A stretch of DNA of 64,000 bases from Cylindrotheca closterium (Eukaryota > Bacillariophyta > Bacillariophyceae > Bacillariales > Bacillariaceae), in assembly GCA_933822405.4 (NCBI GenBank), contig CAKOGP040000036.1, positions 36,677 through 100,676 of the forward strand, read 5' to 3'. The notes under the pieces are model-generated. The model had not been told where the DNA came from, ran no database searches, and saw nothing but the letters and a program-made list of their open reading frames with translations. Made by a program: the position numbers and the translations under genes. This document shows, piece after piece, positions 43,694-56,149 of this stretch. The stretch's first letter is position 1. Every line of letters starts with the position of its first letter.

Positions 43694-45850
43694 ATGGGAG
43701 ACGATTATGAGGAGTACCAACATATTTTCTGTCAGCTCCATATTCATATTCCGGGGCAGCCAGCACTCATTGACATAGATGCAATCATCCAGCGTCGAAT
43801 GAACGATGAGTCTTTGAGAATTCTTGCCGACTTGAGAGAGATGCCGTACACAAAGAAGAGCAACTGCAGACGACCTATGATGCAGCAGACCTACATATCT
43901 ACGAAACAGGCACAACTGTGGAAAACTATCAAAGCAAGAAACCCCTTTGGATTAGTACTTCACTAGATGACGAGGGAATTCAAGGAACATCATTAGCGAA
44001 TCCGCTGCTTGTGGTTATTGTATCCACACCCATTCCACTACTTCCGGCAGCAAACAATGCAAACATGTATATGGCAAACAGACAAGAATTTGAGCCACTT
44101 TTGTGTCTTCAATGAAGTGTTTTTGGACACCTCAAACCACTCATTGAGTCAGTCTGTTCTTACTGCAAATATCATGTAGGGCTTGAACCGTTTTTTTCCA
44201 CCCAATAATGACAGATTTGGAAAATCTGGAAAGGAAGACAAATCTGATGGAAACAGCAACAACATCATGGGTTGGCCGAAAGATCACAAGAGAGAGAATC
44301 GAGGATGCTGGGGAATCTAATTTCTATCAACGGACCATGCCCAGTTTGCATTTCTTGTTGCATCTGGTCACGTACGAAGTGGCAAGACAAGGACCGGAAT
44401 CGAATTACCAGGAATCATCGACAGGGTCTTTGAGTATAAGTCCCTGGATCAAAAGGTTCTTCCAACTGTATATTTGAAGATAGATTTCTTGAATGGTGGT
44501 TCGAAATTCAACGCGCAATTCGATACGTCACGTCAATATTACACCAATAAGCCAGGCACTCGGAGGCCGTTTGCTGTCTTCATACTTCGAAATTCCTGGT
44601 TTGCAACCGGTTCCACACGACGTGGCCATGAAACGAATTCTACAGGATGTGCTCCCAAAAAAGAAAGAGCAAGCAAACGTTGTTGTTCCGGTCGTCATTC
44701 ATTTTGACAAACATAGCACAGTCATTGCCAATCGTAACCGACCGTTCGGAGAAGAACATTGATGGAAGGCATATTTCTTTTTTTTAAAATGTTGGAATGC
44801 CTAGGGTCACTTGCTACTTCGAATGATTCAGCAGTCCGTGATTGGCACAGAGCTAGGAATTTCCTCCTTGTCCCAACAACCACTGGGACGAAAAAGCGCT
44901 GATGCCGATTTTGGGGAGTGGAGCAGATACCAAGTTCATCACTTGGCGTTGCTTATCTTGGATATGTCCACTAGAAAGAAAATGGCAGCGGAATGTTTGC
45001 AGAGCAATCCATATATATGTAAACACAAACCAGATCAGCAACATCCTTGAGAACGAATTATTCCAAGTTGCCCTGGCGGATACTGGAGGGCTGCCTGGTT
45101 TGGTTGAATTTGCTTGTGGATACAACTTTCGAGAGGACAACAGCTCACCCGTTCATCATCTCCATTCGACTGTGGCAGCATATATGAACAGGGGATGGGA
45201 CGCAAAGATGGAAGCGATTGTTTCGGCTTCTCTTTCGAGGATGAAGGTCTTCAATGCCTTTGTTCTCATGGCTGGCGATGACACTTTACACTGTGCAACG
45301 GGCCTTATGGATGGGGGGGGGTTCCATATTCCTACAGGACCATGAAATTCGTCTCGCTCCTACAGTGCTCAGAAGATTGATTGATTCACCGATGACTGAC
45401 AATCATATGATGTATTCGCTTATGCTAAAGGCGCCTACTAAAGCCGATCCATGGACGTAGCAGAGTTTCGAGAAGGGCCCACTTGCTCTATCTGGCCGCC
45501 ACAATGGGTGCCATGGTCAAAGAACGAGAGTGATTTAAAAGGACAATTTCTGTGGGGACTTATCTACGGAACCTCCAACCTGCTGACAATTCTTACTTGT
45601 CCCAAAAGCTGGTCCTGCGCTCGGAATTTCAAAGCAACAGGTATATAGAGGATGAAAGGCACCAGTGCATCTCAAACCATGATGATATTCGTGTGATTAC
45701 AGGCGAGTGATACGCATGTTCGTCTTGCTAAAGCAGGCACACCGATTGTAAATGGGTATGTAAACGTAACGGTCTTTGGTGGTAAAAGACTGACCATATT
45801 TCTGCATCAGTATAAAAACATAGTGAGTTTCTGTCATCGAATGCAAGAGT
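43694..45850 (+). pseudogene. Second Crinkler/RHS-type NTPase-nuclease locus, heavily frameshifted
   Basis: Protein-like pieces follow one another in shifting frames. A header-like segment (QLHIHIPGQPALIDIDAIIQ, frame 2, then from about 43838 in frame 1 ADLHIYETG and GTSLANPLLVVI) resembles the ubiquitin-like header of Crinkler proteins. FLVASGHVRSGKTRTGIE (44351-44404) is a P-loop. FEIPGLQPVPHDVAMKRIL and VVPVVIHFDKHS follow in frame 3 (Walker-B-like). LADTGGLPGLVEFACGYNF (from about 45073, frame 1) matches the GG-x-P-R/G-x-x-E sensor typical of these NTPases. A G9 run near 45312 shifts the frame again. A relic of the nuclease end, TIFLHQYKN (HQYKN at 45805-45819), follows. Stops between pieces show it is dead or badly assembled. 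No joined sequence is given. Confidence 0.58.
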
Positions 45851-46680
45851 GAAATGTATCGCACATGAATGAGGCTGCGGAGAATCTTGCTTGTTGCGTG
45901 GACCCACAGCGTGGGTGGGACGTGGGTGACAAATAGAGAGGTGATTCAGGATGTGGAAGCAATAAATTCACGGCTACTATAGTTCGACAGAAATAATCTG
46001 TGTGACCATTGTCCTCTGATCAGGGAGCGTGGTTTGGTCGCAAGAGAAAATACTTGATTCTTCGCATTACAGCATGATTTGGAATATTATTTCTAAGTGA
46101 GGAGGATGAAGGCGCGTGACTTGAATACTGAGTTCGACAAATTCTATGATACAGGCTGGTGGATGGGAAGATACTGAAGGCGTTAGACAGTTTCAAAAAT
46201 AGATAGAATTAGATTTTAAAATTCCTTGTAAGCAATATTAGCCACTATCCTCTACTATCTACCAACATGCCAAATTCGCCAATTGTTCAGTGAGCGGAGT
46301 GAGACTTCCTCGTTTCCAATTGCAGAATGACTCTGATTGCTGTAGTATCACATGCTCCTGAAATTTGACGACGTTGTGGATACTGTATGTACTGATTGTT
46401 TATACTAGTTCAGTCGTCAGTCGATTTTATAATAACACTGTCCGAAGTGGCGGGGACAAGCAAAACATTTCAAGTGTAAATTGAACAACCCGTCAACAAG
46501 CGGGTATTTCCAGCATCCCGGGTCGCGCAGTGTGAGCCACAACCCGAAAAAGTAGTTTTGCGAGAGGAAGCCCACTGCGATTGCGATAGTAATAATACTC
46601 AATAAGTCAACGCTGATTCATCATTCCTTCATTCCTTGGAGCCATTTTATTGATTCAAATCAATAAAGACAGCCACTGCA
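45851..46680. other. Intergenic gap, no gene seen
   Basis: No domain or repeat was recognised. A short minus-strand frame at 46417-46602 lacks support. Confidence 0.45.
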
Positions 46681-49600
46681 ATGTCCGCTGAACTACAAAA
46701 ATTCTTCAAGGAGTTCCTTATTGAGGAGTCGGACGATGAAAACAGGGATGCCAATGTTGACACTAATGATACTGCTGCGGCCAATGACACGGAAAAAGGA
46801 AGAATGGAATACACTCCTCCTTGGACGTTGAAAGAATGGCGGAATGCTCAATTAGTGTCTATGCACACATACTTTAATAGCCGGATAATCCAGGATACAG
46901 ATATTCCAGAGGATTCCGATGAAGAACTGGAAGACTATAAAAGTGACGAGGAAGAACTATTATGCAGCAACGACAGTGACGATGATTCCCAAGGGGAATC
47001 CCAAGAAGAAACCGAACGATTCCACACACAAGAAGCCTTCCAAGGATTGGAAGAAAAACCACGACAGCGCCAACGAAGAATCCCCCATTTGTCACAGACG
47101 CTACATTGCCTCCAAAACTTTGAATACTTGGACATGTTTACGGCGCAATTGGACCTCCCTTGCTGCCAAATTACAAGGGTTGGCAGATTGCGAAACACCC
47201 TGCGCTATTTTTCAACACATACGTCCAAAGAAAGGTGCAAAGTATTGCGCGGACGATTGCCAAGAATTCCCTTTCCTCATCGACAAGAAGATGGACCTTT
47301 GCTAAGCATGTACAAGGATGTCGTACATCTGGAACTGACCAACTTGAACGGCAAGAGGATTTATATATTCTTATACAAGCACTATGCCAAACTCTTTGAT
47401 GAATGGTATCAAGAACAATTGAAGAAAAAGAGCCGGAGCGCAAAGTTTTGGATTCAGCTCAAGCAGATTCCTGGAGTTTGCATATTTCCGTTTCCCATCA
47501 ATCCCGACAATTTGGCGGATACTCAACAGCTTGTGAAATATTGCATCTGCATTGGTGATGGATCCAACTTTCAAATCCCTTCCGAGTTTTGTAGCTTTAT
47601 GGAATCATCTCAAGACCTCTCAGCAATGACGGAAGGTGACACTCCGATTGCAATCATGGATCGAAATGGTGACAAGACTGGCGGCAAGCTTCAACGGCTG
47701 CGAATGGACAATCCGGATATGGAATTGCGCTTTATCTATGCCACAGACGGTCAAGGAAATTATGCCAATAGCGAAACCTTGGAATTTGTCCTTTCGCAGA
47801 CGTCCTTGAAGGAACCAGCGGCTCGCCAACAAAAGGGGGGATTGGTGGAAGCATGGAAAAAGTACAACCAGCACAGGATCCATGTCGGTAGTGATTCCCC
47901 ACGGCCAAGTGCCAAATCCATGGATACCTCGTCACCAGGACCGAAAAGTCATAAGCAACGACAGCGACTGCACTTTGCCGAAGGACAGCACCACCAAGGC
48001 ACGGTCCATTCCAAACATGTGGAAATGCCACTGGCACCCACCGATCCAAACCTTCAAACCATTACGTACGAGGGGACGGCTCAAAAGAAGGACAAGTCTA
48101 AGGATGCACCCGATTGCATTACTTTGGTAAGTAGTATGAATACTACTAGCTACTATCCCCGTTGTTCCTCCAATGGAACTAACAACAAGAAACACCAATA
48201 TTGGCATGAGAAATTTGACTGACACACAATCCTTTTTTTTCCTTTGCTCTTTTGTTTTTGGTGGGTACAGTGCGAATTGCGAAATGCAATGGACGCTCAA
48301 CCCGAATATACCAAGTTCTTATTTTCCGTTTGTGCGGCAGTGGTGGGATTTACTTGTGGGAGACGCACCAAGCGGGGAGATTGGATGATGTCGGCGACAC
48401 TCGTAGATCAAACCTCGAATGAAAAACCAACCACCCTCATTGTATTTGCAAAAGATAGGGAAGACTTTCCAAAAATTTCAAGAGCGGGGGATATCTTGTA
48501 CATGCACAACATCTATTTGGACGAATGGAATGGAAGCGTTCAAATTACTGGAATGAAAGAAAAGAGCTCTTATGTCGTGGTTCGGAATGAAGAAGGGGAT
48601 GACTGGAAGGTTATTCCGACCGCCAAGGATGAATTCTGCTTTGACGAAAACGACGAGAAAAAATCGCAAACATTGTGGCACTGGACTCAACACTTTCTTC
48701 AGCAGCATTCCATCATCCAGCCGGAACATTCCTTTACGTTGCAACAAATGGTGGGACTCCCCGAGGGAAGCAGCAAGGACAAGGATATGGTCGTCATGGT
48801 ATCTGGACTATTTGCATTTCCTCCAGAGCAACAAGACGGGCGCACGCCGTATGGAATATTGCGAATTTGGGATGGCACAGGTCAAAGTACTTCCGATCCG
48901 TACGTTCGCCCATGGAACATGTTGTGTTGTTCATATTATTACGTTCACAGTCACTCACCATTCGCTTTCCTTCTTTTGTAGATTGCCAATGCAGCTGATA
49001 TCGGCAAGACATGCACAACGCCATGGGGACCCGCCACCAGAGGCATTGAAGAAGATATCGGATGTCATCGATGCTCTAGTGGCAGCAAATGGGATACTAG
49101 AGAATGGGTGGCAGCCACCCAAAGCTCTCTGTGGCAAGGTGGCGAATGCAGTCGTTTGGGAGGAAACATACTGGGATATGATTCAAAAGAATCTTTCAGT
49201 TGGAAGCTTTGTTCGAATGAGGAACGTAGAAGTGCGACCATGGAATTACAACGGTATCATGTCGGTCATGGTTACGAACCGATCATGGCTGACCCCCATC
49301 CCCGATGAGAGCCTTGAGATCGGCTCCCTACTGCGAGAGCACGACACACGGGTCCAGCGAAACGAATACAATCCGGATTCTGGAATACTTCCGACGCCAG
49401 TCGTCGAGAATAACCACAGAAATGATAGCGTTGGAAAACAAATCGAGGCCTTTGCCTCAAATCCCGAAGTCATGTCATTTGTGGGGCTCGTACACTTGGG
49501 TGACACATATCCGAAATACGACTGGGACCTCAAACCGTTCTGTAAATACAGCTCCGATGGGTCGACTTTTGTCTACCAGTTTGCCATCACTCTTTGTGAC

Positions 49601-49801
49601 AACTCTGGAATGATCGATGTCATAGTCAACAATCTTTCTGGTGAAGCAATCATCGGCATGCCGGCATCACTGGCTGTGGGTACCACAAGAAGGAAACGAA
49701 TGCAGATCATTGACCCGAAAATGAAATGGATGGCAAAGGTTATGAAGGTCTCTCTTGAAGGTATTGAATACTTTGTTTTGGTGGACATATCTCATATGTA
49801 A
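46681..49801 (+). CDS. POT1-like telomere end-binding protein
   Basis: Three exons, 46681-48126, 48271-48899 and 48982-49801, total 2895 nt (964 aa). Both introns are GT-AG and in phase, joining CITL to CELRN and SDP to LPMQL. Residues about 495-580 form a Telo_bind OB-fold: FLFSVCAAVVGFTCGRRTKR, GDWMMSATLVDQTS, LIVFAKDREDFPKISRAGDI, LYMHNIYLDEWNGSVQITG. A second OB-like part contains SGLFAFPP..TPYGILRIWDG and GSFVRMRNVEVRPWNYNG. A third region near the C-terminus (FVGLVHLGD, YQFAITLCDNSGMIDVIV) suggests a further OB fold. POT1 binds single-stranded telomeric DNA and regulates end protection. The about 480-residue N-terminal extension, acidic then basic, is unusual for POT1. Confidence 0.72.
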
Positions 49802-50145
49802 TCAAGCAGTTCTGGAGCTATTATGACTATACGAAGTAGTTAGTTCTAAAAGATAGACAGATGCTTGTGAGCTACCCGCTGAAAATTCTGTGGCATCAAG
49901 CTCCAAGGCAGACACAACCAGCGCATTATCTCTCGGCTAGACCGAAAAGTGCGGAGACGGAACACGCATCAAGGCTGGGCTTTGAATACTATAGGAGGAG
50001 CGGGAACATCGATGTTTTAAAGCCGCAGTGTGATGGCCAATTCGATTGTGACGCAGCGATTTCAACCTCTCAGACCACAGAAACTCTAGTGGATTGACCA
50101 CTATTTTTCACTAGTAGCGCATCCTTATAGTTCGTCAGCGCATCC

Positions 50146-53100
50146 TTATAGTTCGTCATTCACCTGAGCGCCTAGATCCTCAATATTTGCAAAGAATAGT
50201 GAGGATTCGGAGTCTCGCCACTCGTTTGGAACCATTCCTTCCGGAAAACCAATACGGTGACGGAAAGAAGAACGGAGATGAAGGTCTGACGTGTAGGGTC
50301 TGTCATAAAACTTGATTGCCTCCCTTGAAAGATTGTGAATTTCGGGCTCTTCTTCTCCCTTCACTTGCATGCGGACAACATACTCATCTACACCCGACCC
50401 TTCTTTATAGCGTTCGAGTATGATGCAAGGGTGAATATCATTGATTGGTGCAAACGACCCATAGTCGATTTCAGGGACTGTGGCTCTATCGCATTGAAAC
50501 ATGACGTTGGCAGGATATGGCGAGTCTCTTTGCTCCCCCTGCGTCCGCAGCGGATTTTGTTTCATTAGCATGTTCATGGTTGCGGCGGACAAATAGGACA
50601 ACCATCGGTCCTTTGGCGTCCATGTCAACAAGTGCTCTTTCCATGCCATTTCCCAGAGCGGCCCATAGTCCAAGAATAGTTCAGCACCTTCCGGGATGTC
50701 TTTAGTAGCAACGTAGTCCAATGCAAGACTCTGTTTGTAGTTCCACTGCATATCCTTTGGGGCCATCGAGAACCATGAATTGTTCTGTCCAGTTACTCCA
50801 TGTGGTGCCCATTGTATCTTCACGTTGGCCATGGTCGAGTTGTGGTTAATGTAATTGACTCCTATGATGGGGACTGTTTTAGAAAGGTGTGTAAAGATGT
50901 GAATCATGAAGTCAGAATTGTCTTACCTGGGCCATATGGACACAAGAGCAGCGATGATTCGTGATGGCCAAAACAATAATTCAGCAAGAGCTGATAGCCA
51001 CTCTTCGACCACGGTTTTCGCCGTGCTCCAGTAGAGTCGGAATAGACCAGGTCATACATTTCCAGCACATCTTCAAACATGTGAAGAAGAGGAGACCCAC
51101 TGATGATAGTGCCCTCTGGAATGAATCGTTTTGTAAAAGCGCCATGACCAGCATTTGGCAGGGTAGAAACTCCAGGAACAATATGATCCACGCATCTCCC
51201 ATGTTCTTGCAACCATTCGATTTCTCGCGTGGCATTTGGTTGGAATACATCGGCAATTTCGCCAAGAGCGGCTATAGCTGCCTCGCCATATTTTTCCGGC
51301 AGAGCATTCAGCAGCCGGGAAGGCCATATGTTGCGAATATCAATAATAAGGTTATACACACCACTTTGATCGCCAAACTTGTTGAAAAAGTCGTACAAGA
51401 GATATTGAGCATCCTGAATGTCATCAAGTGTTGGCATGTATGGCTGTTGCCTATCGTGAAACCTATGAGAGCGTTAGTCTGAGATCAATACAGGATAGGA
51501 TATGAGATGCGACCATAGAACATACCAGTCTTGTCCGTAGTCTTTGAAAAGCTCCCCGCCGGTTGGTATCCTTCGTTGAGCATGTGGAATTCCTTTGTGA
51601 TACGGAGAGAATGCACCGGCCCCCGGGTGTCTTCCACGATGTATGCCTGCGTTGTCAAATTCAGGTATGGCTTCGTTGTCAACGTTGACAAGGAAGGGGT
51701 TGAAATTGACTGCCGCATTGATCCCTGGCCAGAATGTATGAATACCACCAATTGCTTCATTGCCAAAGCCAAAGGTTCGTCCATCCCAAACGTAGTTGCT
51801 CGTCATGTCAGGATAGACATTCTCATCATCTTCTTCATCTTGTGCTTTGGCATTGTGCCAATCCAGTTCCAAAAGCATGATTGCCACATCACCATCGCCA
51901 ACCTCGTCCCCAACCTCAAGGGGAAATCCAGTGAACAGTCCCAGACCAGATTTTGGAATGGTGGAATTGGCAATGTACATACCACACACCGGTTCCTGAT
52001 TGGACGAATTATCATCATCTTGCCTATCACTTGGATCATGACCGTCATCTCTCGTATTGTGGGATCTCCACGCATCGGGAAAGATGTCATCTGGGATCCC
52101 AATCGAATGACGAAAGGAATTGGGCAAATGCATATCGGTACTTTCGGGCTTGTCAAACCACTTCATGCAGTTTCGCGGCACGTTCCTTCGTTCGTAATCC
52201 ACGATTTCTCCGTCGTCATCCTCAATAATCTCAGTAATTAGCACATCATAGGTAATCTCTCCATGGATCTCCTCCTTTCGATCCAGCACTTGACAAGCAT
52301 GTCCATATTCCGGGTTGTACTTGTCTGGATCGTTATCCCATTTGAGTGCATGATATTTGAAACCCCAGGCTGACGTAAGACCACCATGACACCGCAGCTG
52401 TAGACTCGGAGGGTTTGGTTCGATTTCCAATTCGGCCGGTGTTTTGAGAATGTCTTGTCGCTTGTGTTGATCATTCCAACTTGTTGCTGAAATGTAGTCC
52501 GCATAGTCGTGGGGTGGATTCCAGTTTTGGACATGCTGGGCATAGGCCTCCTCCCAATCTGGCCCATAATCCAAAAATAGCTCTTCTCCGGGTGAAATGT
52601 CGCGAGTGGCAATGTATTCGAATGCCAATACCGACTTTTTATCTTCTGGATTCCATTGTGAAACGGGATCATCCAGCTTGGCAGCTTTGTGATTCAGTAC
52701 ACCATCCTCTGGCCAGGCAATTCGTACGTTGGCAATGGATGAATTCTGATGATTGATGTAGTTGACACCACTCCCATATGGACAGAGCAATAGTTTAGTG
52801 TCGGAATGTCCAAAACAGTAATTCATGACCAATTGTGGTGGCATGGGGTGATGTTTGGTATAAGACTTCGTTTCCATATTAAAGTCGAATCGATGCATGT
52901 CCAGAAGTTTGGAATCTAACATGTGAATCAGTGGCGATATCGTAATCACTTGATCCTTGACCAAATGGCGTGTCGCAAAGGCTCCTCTACCAGCTTGTCG
53001 AATGGTGGATCGTTTGGCTTCTATATTATCAAGGCATGCTCCATGTTCTTGCAACCAATCGATCGATCGCGTAGAGCTCTCTTGAAACAAGGATCGCAAT

Positions 53101-53948
53101 CCTTCCGTCAAAGCCTTGTGAACGTGTCCCAAATCGTTCGGCAAGGCCTGCAGGAACCGTGAATCCTCCCAAATATCCTCCAAGTCCAACACAAAGTCAT
53201 AGACCAATTGTTGTGTTCTGGGCGATGGAATGTGTCGTTGAAAGCGTTGCAAAAAGCGTTGGGCCGATCGATACGAAGAAGGAACGGGAAAGTTGGGCGG
53301 AAACATTTCCAGTCGTCGTTCAAACCACTTGTCGCCATACGACGTAAAGAGTTCTCCGCCGACAGGTACACTGTGCAAAACTGTAGAGGATCCATTGAAA
53401 TAGGGAGTAAAACTACCTACCGATGGGTCTTTGAATCGATGCAAGGTATCATCCAAGTTGTCGTATCGAGGCGTCGCTCGTTCCACGTTGAGCATGGCCG
53501 GATGGCAATTGACGGCCGCATTGAGTCCTGGCCAATATCCACTGACCAACTGAAACGGTCCAATTTCCGGTTTAAGACCTAACGGATCTCCCAACCAAAC
53601 ATAATCGGCGAACGGATTGATGAATTTAAAGTCTGTGCTGTCCATCATGTCGGCTTGTTGCCATTCCAAATCTTTGAGAGGAATGCAGGCGTCGCCATTT
53701 CCGACATGATCTCCCTTTTTGAGTGGTTTTGCTGTAAAGACACCCAATCCAGCTTGTTCAATGGTAGATTTGGCCAAGAATAAAGTGCAAGAAGAAGAAC
53801 CATCATTATTTTCATTGGACGTAGTGCCTTCATCATGAGTCTCATCGGGGAGGACCGCCCCAATGACATTGCTCATCAATAATGTCAATGTTAATCCCAA
53901 TAAAAGAGATGATTGTGGCAGCCTTTTGAAACACCATGATTGTATCAT
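50146..53948 (-). CDS. Secreted/ER tandem SET-domain protein
   Basis: Three exons: 51526-53948, 50927-51462 and 50146-50861, with 63- and 65-nt GT-AG introns; 1224 aa. The junctions produce DYGQDWFHDRQQP and CPYGPGVNYINHNS, matching unit 1 (SYGDKWFERR, CPYGSGVNYINHQNS). The N-terminus (MIQSWCFKRLPQSSLLLG...SNVIGA) is a signal peptide or anchor. The protein is two large repeats. Each has a first half with GLGVFTAKPLKKGDHVG/GLGLFTGFPLEVGDEVG, WPG-[LI]-NAAVN and GGELF..YG, and a second half with AGRGAF or AGHGAF, LLLCPYG.GVNYINH and GAELFLDYGP or GEELFLDYGP. These are SET-domain motifs (G-x-G, NH, ELF-x-D-Y-G), the methyltransferase fold. An extracytosolic location is odd for SET proteins. Methylation activity is inferred only. 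Confidence 0.82.
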
Positions 53949-54017
53949 TTATTTTACGTTTTCCTCCTCTGTCCTAATCCAAACTTTTGGTGATGCAATA
54001 CGTTCGGTATATTAGCC

Positions 54018-55364
54018 TTGTATAGTTTGTTATTGTTTCTGTCATTTCTTATATTGCCTTATTTTCAACGTCGCAAAACGCACAAATTGAAAATCAAGGA
54101 TCATTCTTGGGACAGCGGACAGGCAGCATTTTCAAAATTACCGAAAATACTGGTTTCTTTCATGGTGGCCGAAAACGGTTCTAAAAAGTTAGACACGAGT
54201 CAAACGCCAACGAAAAGGCTTCCGCGCGACAGAAACATGTTGTGTGATGGCTGGATACCACAAATGACCGCAAATCAACACAATAATAAAACACACAGTA
54301 ACAGCCCACGTACAAGAAACAGCCAGTGGAATAAGTTCACATTGAGCTACATGTACCACCTTTCACCACTGTCCACATCCATCCAAAATCGATACCACAA
54401 TACTCTTCGACTATATCCTTGGAGAGATGGCTACGAATTCACCAGGAAACTACTTCAACAAGAATCATATCATGATTCTGGTGGTGATCACCATTCCACC
54501 ATCCAAGCCATTCTCGTTTCCTTTTCCGAGCACGGGTTTCAAGAATACCTGCAAGATGCAGATGCTATCACATTGTTTGAAGAGATTGGAAGCAATTCGC
54601 AAGTAGAGTCGGTCACAATTGAATTGGACGTCTTTTCGGAATTGCCCACATCTGTGGCCATTCCTCCCATCCTCGCTGTAACTTCCCTACTGACGGCTCA
54701 CAACAATAGGATACGGCATTTATGCCTGCGCAAGTTGCAATTGTCAAGTCACAAAGAGGATGATGATTTGGATGTGAATGGCATGGTGGAAGCCCTGCGT
54801 ATTCATCCTACCTTGCAAAGTATTGAAGTCAAGCATTGTACCTTTTCCAAACAATGTCACTTGCAACGGTTGCGCTCTACTTTGACTGGACGAAAAGGCA
54901 TCAAACATTGTGATTTATTCGACAACCGAGTCTCTTTTACAAAAAAGGAAGAAGGAGAAGGAAAGATTGACTACAAACAAGAATACGAACCATGCAGTTG
55001 CAGTCAATCTTGGAGATCTTCTTGTGTACCATTCAAAAACCACCAATTTCTGTGGGCGAGGATGCTATGTCTCTTTTGCTTCAGTTCCGTCTCTGTGCTC
55101 CTTATGGCGCGTCTATTCTTGTCGCAAGAAGAACCAATACTATGGAACCACCTGATGCCTTTTGCATCATCCACGACGCCCTTGTCTTCCTCATCATCGA
55201 ATCGAAAGTTACTGCAACCAGAACAAGAGATGCCTGACATAAATTCGTATCCACTATTGTCCATCATGCCTTGGCAAATCCTTCCGAAGGACAAAAAATC
55301 AAAACGCAGAAAAACGAAATTGCAGAAAAGCAGCAATACGTGTAAACCATATGAGTTCTCTTGA
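54018..55364 (+). CDS. Unknown protein with LRR-like segment and a membrane helix
   Basis: 448 aa as an open frame. The true start may be the Met at 54162 (MVAENGSKKL), because the first 48 residues are hydrophobic and irregular. Residues about 180-290 (VESVTIELDVFSELPTSVAI, NRIRHLCLRKLQL, LQSIEVKHCTF) resemble ribonuclease-inhibitor-like LRRs. A hydrophobic segment (MLCLFCFSSVSVLLMARLFL, about residues 353-372) follows a Cys-rich stretch (CSCSQSWRSSC). The C-terminus is basic. No function can be assigned. It is divergent from the SET protein with a 69-base gap, so promoters must overlap. Confidence 0.5.
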   Translation: MYSLLLFLSFLILPYFQRRKTHKLKIKDHSWDSGQAAFSKLPKILVSFMVAENGSKKLDTSQTPTKRLPRDRNMLCDGWIPQMTANQHNNKTHSNSPRTRNSQWNKFTLSYMYHLSPLSTSIQNRYHNTLRLYPWRDGYEFTRKLLQQESYHDSGGDHHSTIQAILVSFSEHGFQEYLQDADAITLFEEIGSNSQVESVTIELDVFSELPTSVAIPPILAVTSLLTAHNNRIRHLCLRKLQLSSHKEDDDLDVNGMVEALRIHPTLQSIEVKHCTFSKQCHLQRLRSTLTGRKGIKHCDLFDNRVSFTKKEEGEGKIDYKQEYEPCSCSQSWRSSCVPFKNHQFLWARMLCLFCFSSVSVLLMARLFLSQEEPILWNHLMPFASSTTPLSSSSSNRKLLQPEQEMPDINSYPLLSIMPWQILPKDKKSKRRKTKLQKSSNTCKPYEFS

Positions 55365-56149
55365 GGGAATAGCTTGGCAATTCACACATGCAGTCCTGTT
55401 GTTCATCTTTTTGGAATGGAATGGATTTACTCTAGACCCACTTGCGGCGATATGAAGGATACATCGGGATCTACGAGTTTTTCAGTCTTTCTTGTGTTTG
55501 TCTAATATGCTTTCTAATCTAGCATTTCATCCATACTACTCCTATGTACCATTCCTTCCTTCCATAAGCTTCCCAACGATGGAAGCTCAATCCTTTTTTT
55601 GCAAAGGATCTGCAAAGTTGTCTTGGTTATCTCACAGCGCCAATTCTTTGGCATTTGCGTTGCAGATCAACAATACTTGGGTGACTTTCTCCAAGCTTTT
55701 GGCGCAGCATCACAATAGCTAGTTGGAATGAAGCAACTGCTTGGTTTTGTTCCCCTTGATTCTCAAAATCATCTCCAATTTTCTTCCATAGACGCCGATA
55801 CGAATCCCACCATGCGGCAAGAGATGCTTTGGAAATATGAATATGGCGTCTTTGATCGACCAATCAAGAAGAAAAAAATTCTGCTTTTGAAACAAGTGAA
55901 ACTCCTGCACAAAAATGTCCAGTGATGGATGAAGCAGCACGAATGTTTGAAGCAAGGCCTTCCGAGATGTCAATTCATGGTAATTGCAAACATATATAGT
56001 ATCCCTTGCACGTATGCGGAGAATCAAGCTCTTGCAACCTTTTGTTTCGACGAAAGGAGGGGATTGATTCCGATGAAATGAACAGGGATATGCAAAAGTG
56101 CTCGGTTACCGCAGCCGTATATTGAATGGCATTGGAGATTCCAACGGTA
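55365..56149. other. Gap with a TPR-like relic on the minus strand
   Basis: A minus-strand frame at 55627-55863 reads KIGDDFENQGEQNQAVASFQ and LGESHPSIVDLQRK, similar to the kinesin-light-chain TPR unit of the neighbouring gene. It has no good start and lies 287 bases beyond that gene's stop, so it is either an extra exon not resolved here or a decayed TPR end. The rest shows nothing. Confidence 0.35.

Noticed and set aside
46417..46602. Small Cys-containing minus-strand frame upstream of the POT1-like gene
   Set aside because: Only 61 codons, no homology cue and no supporting signals.
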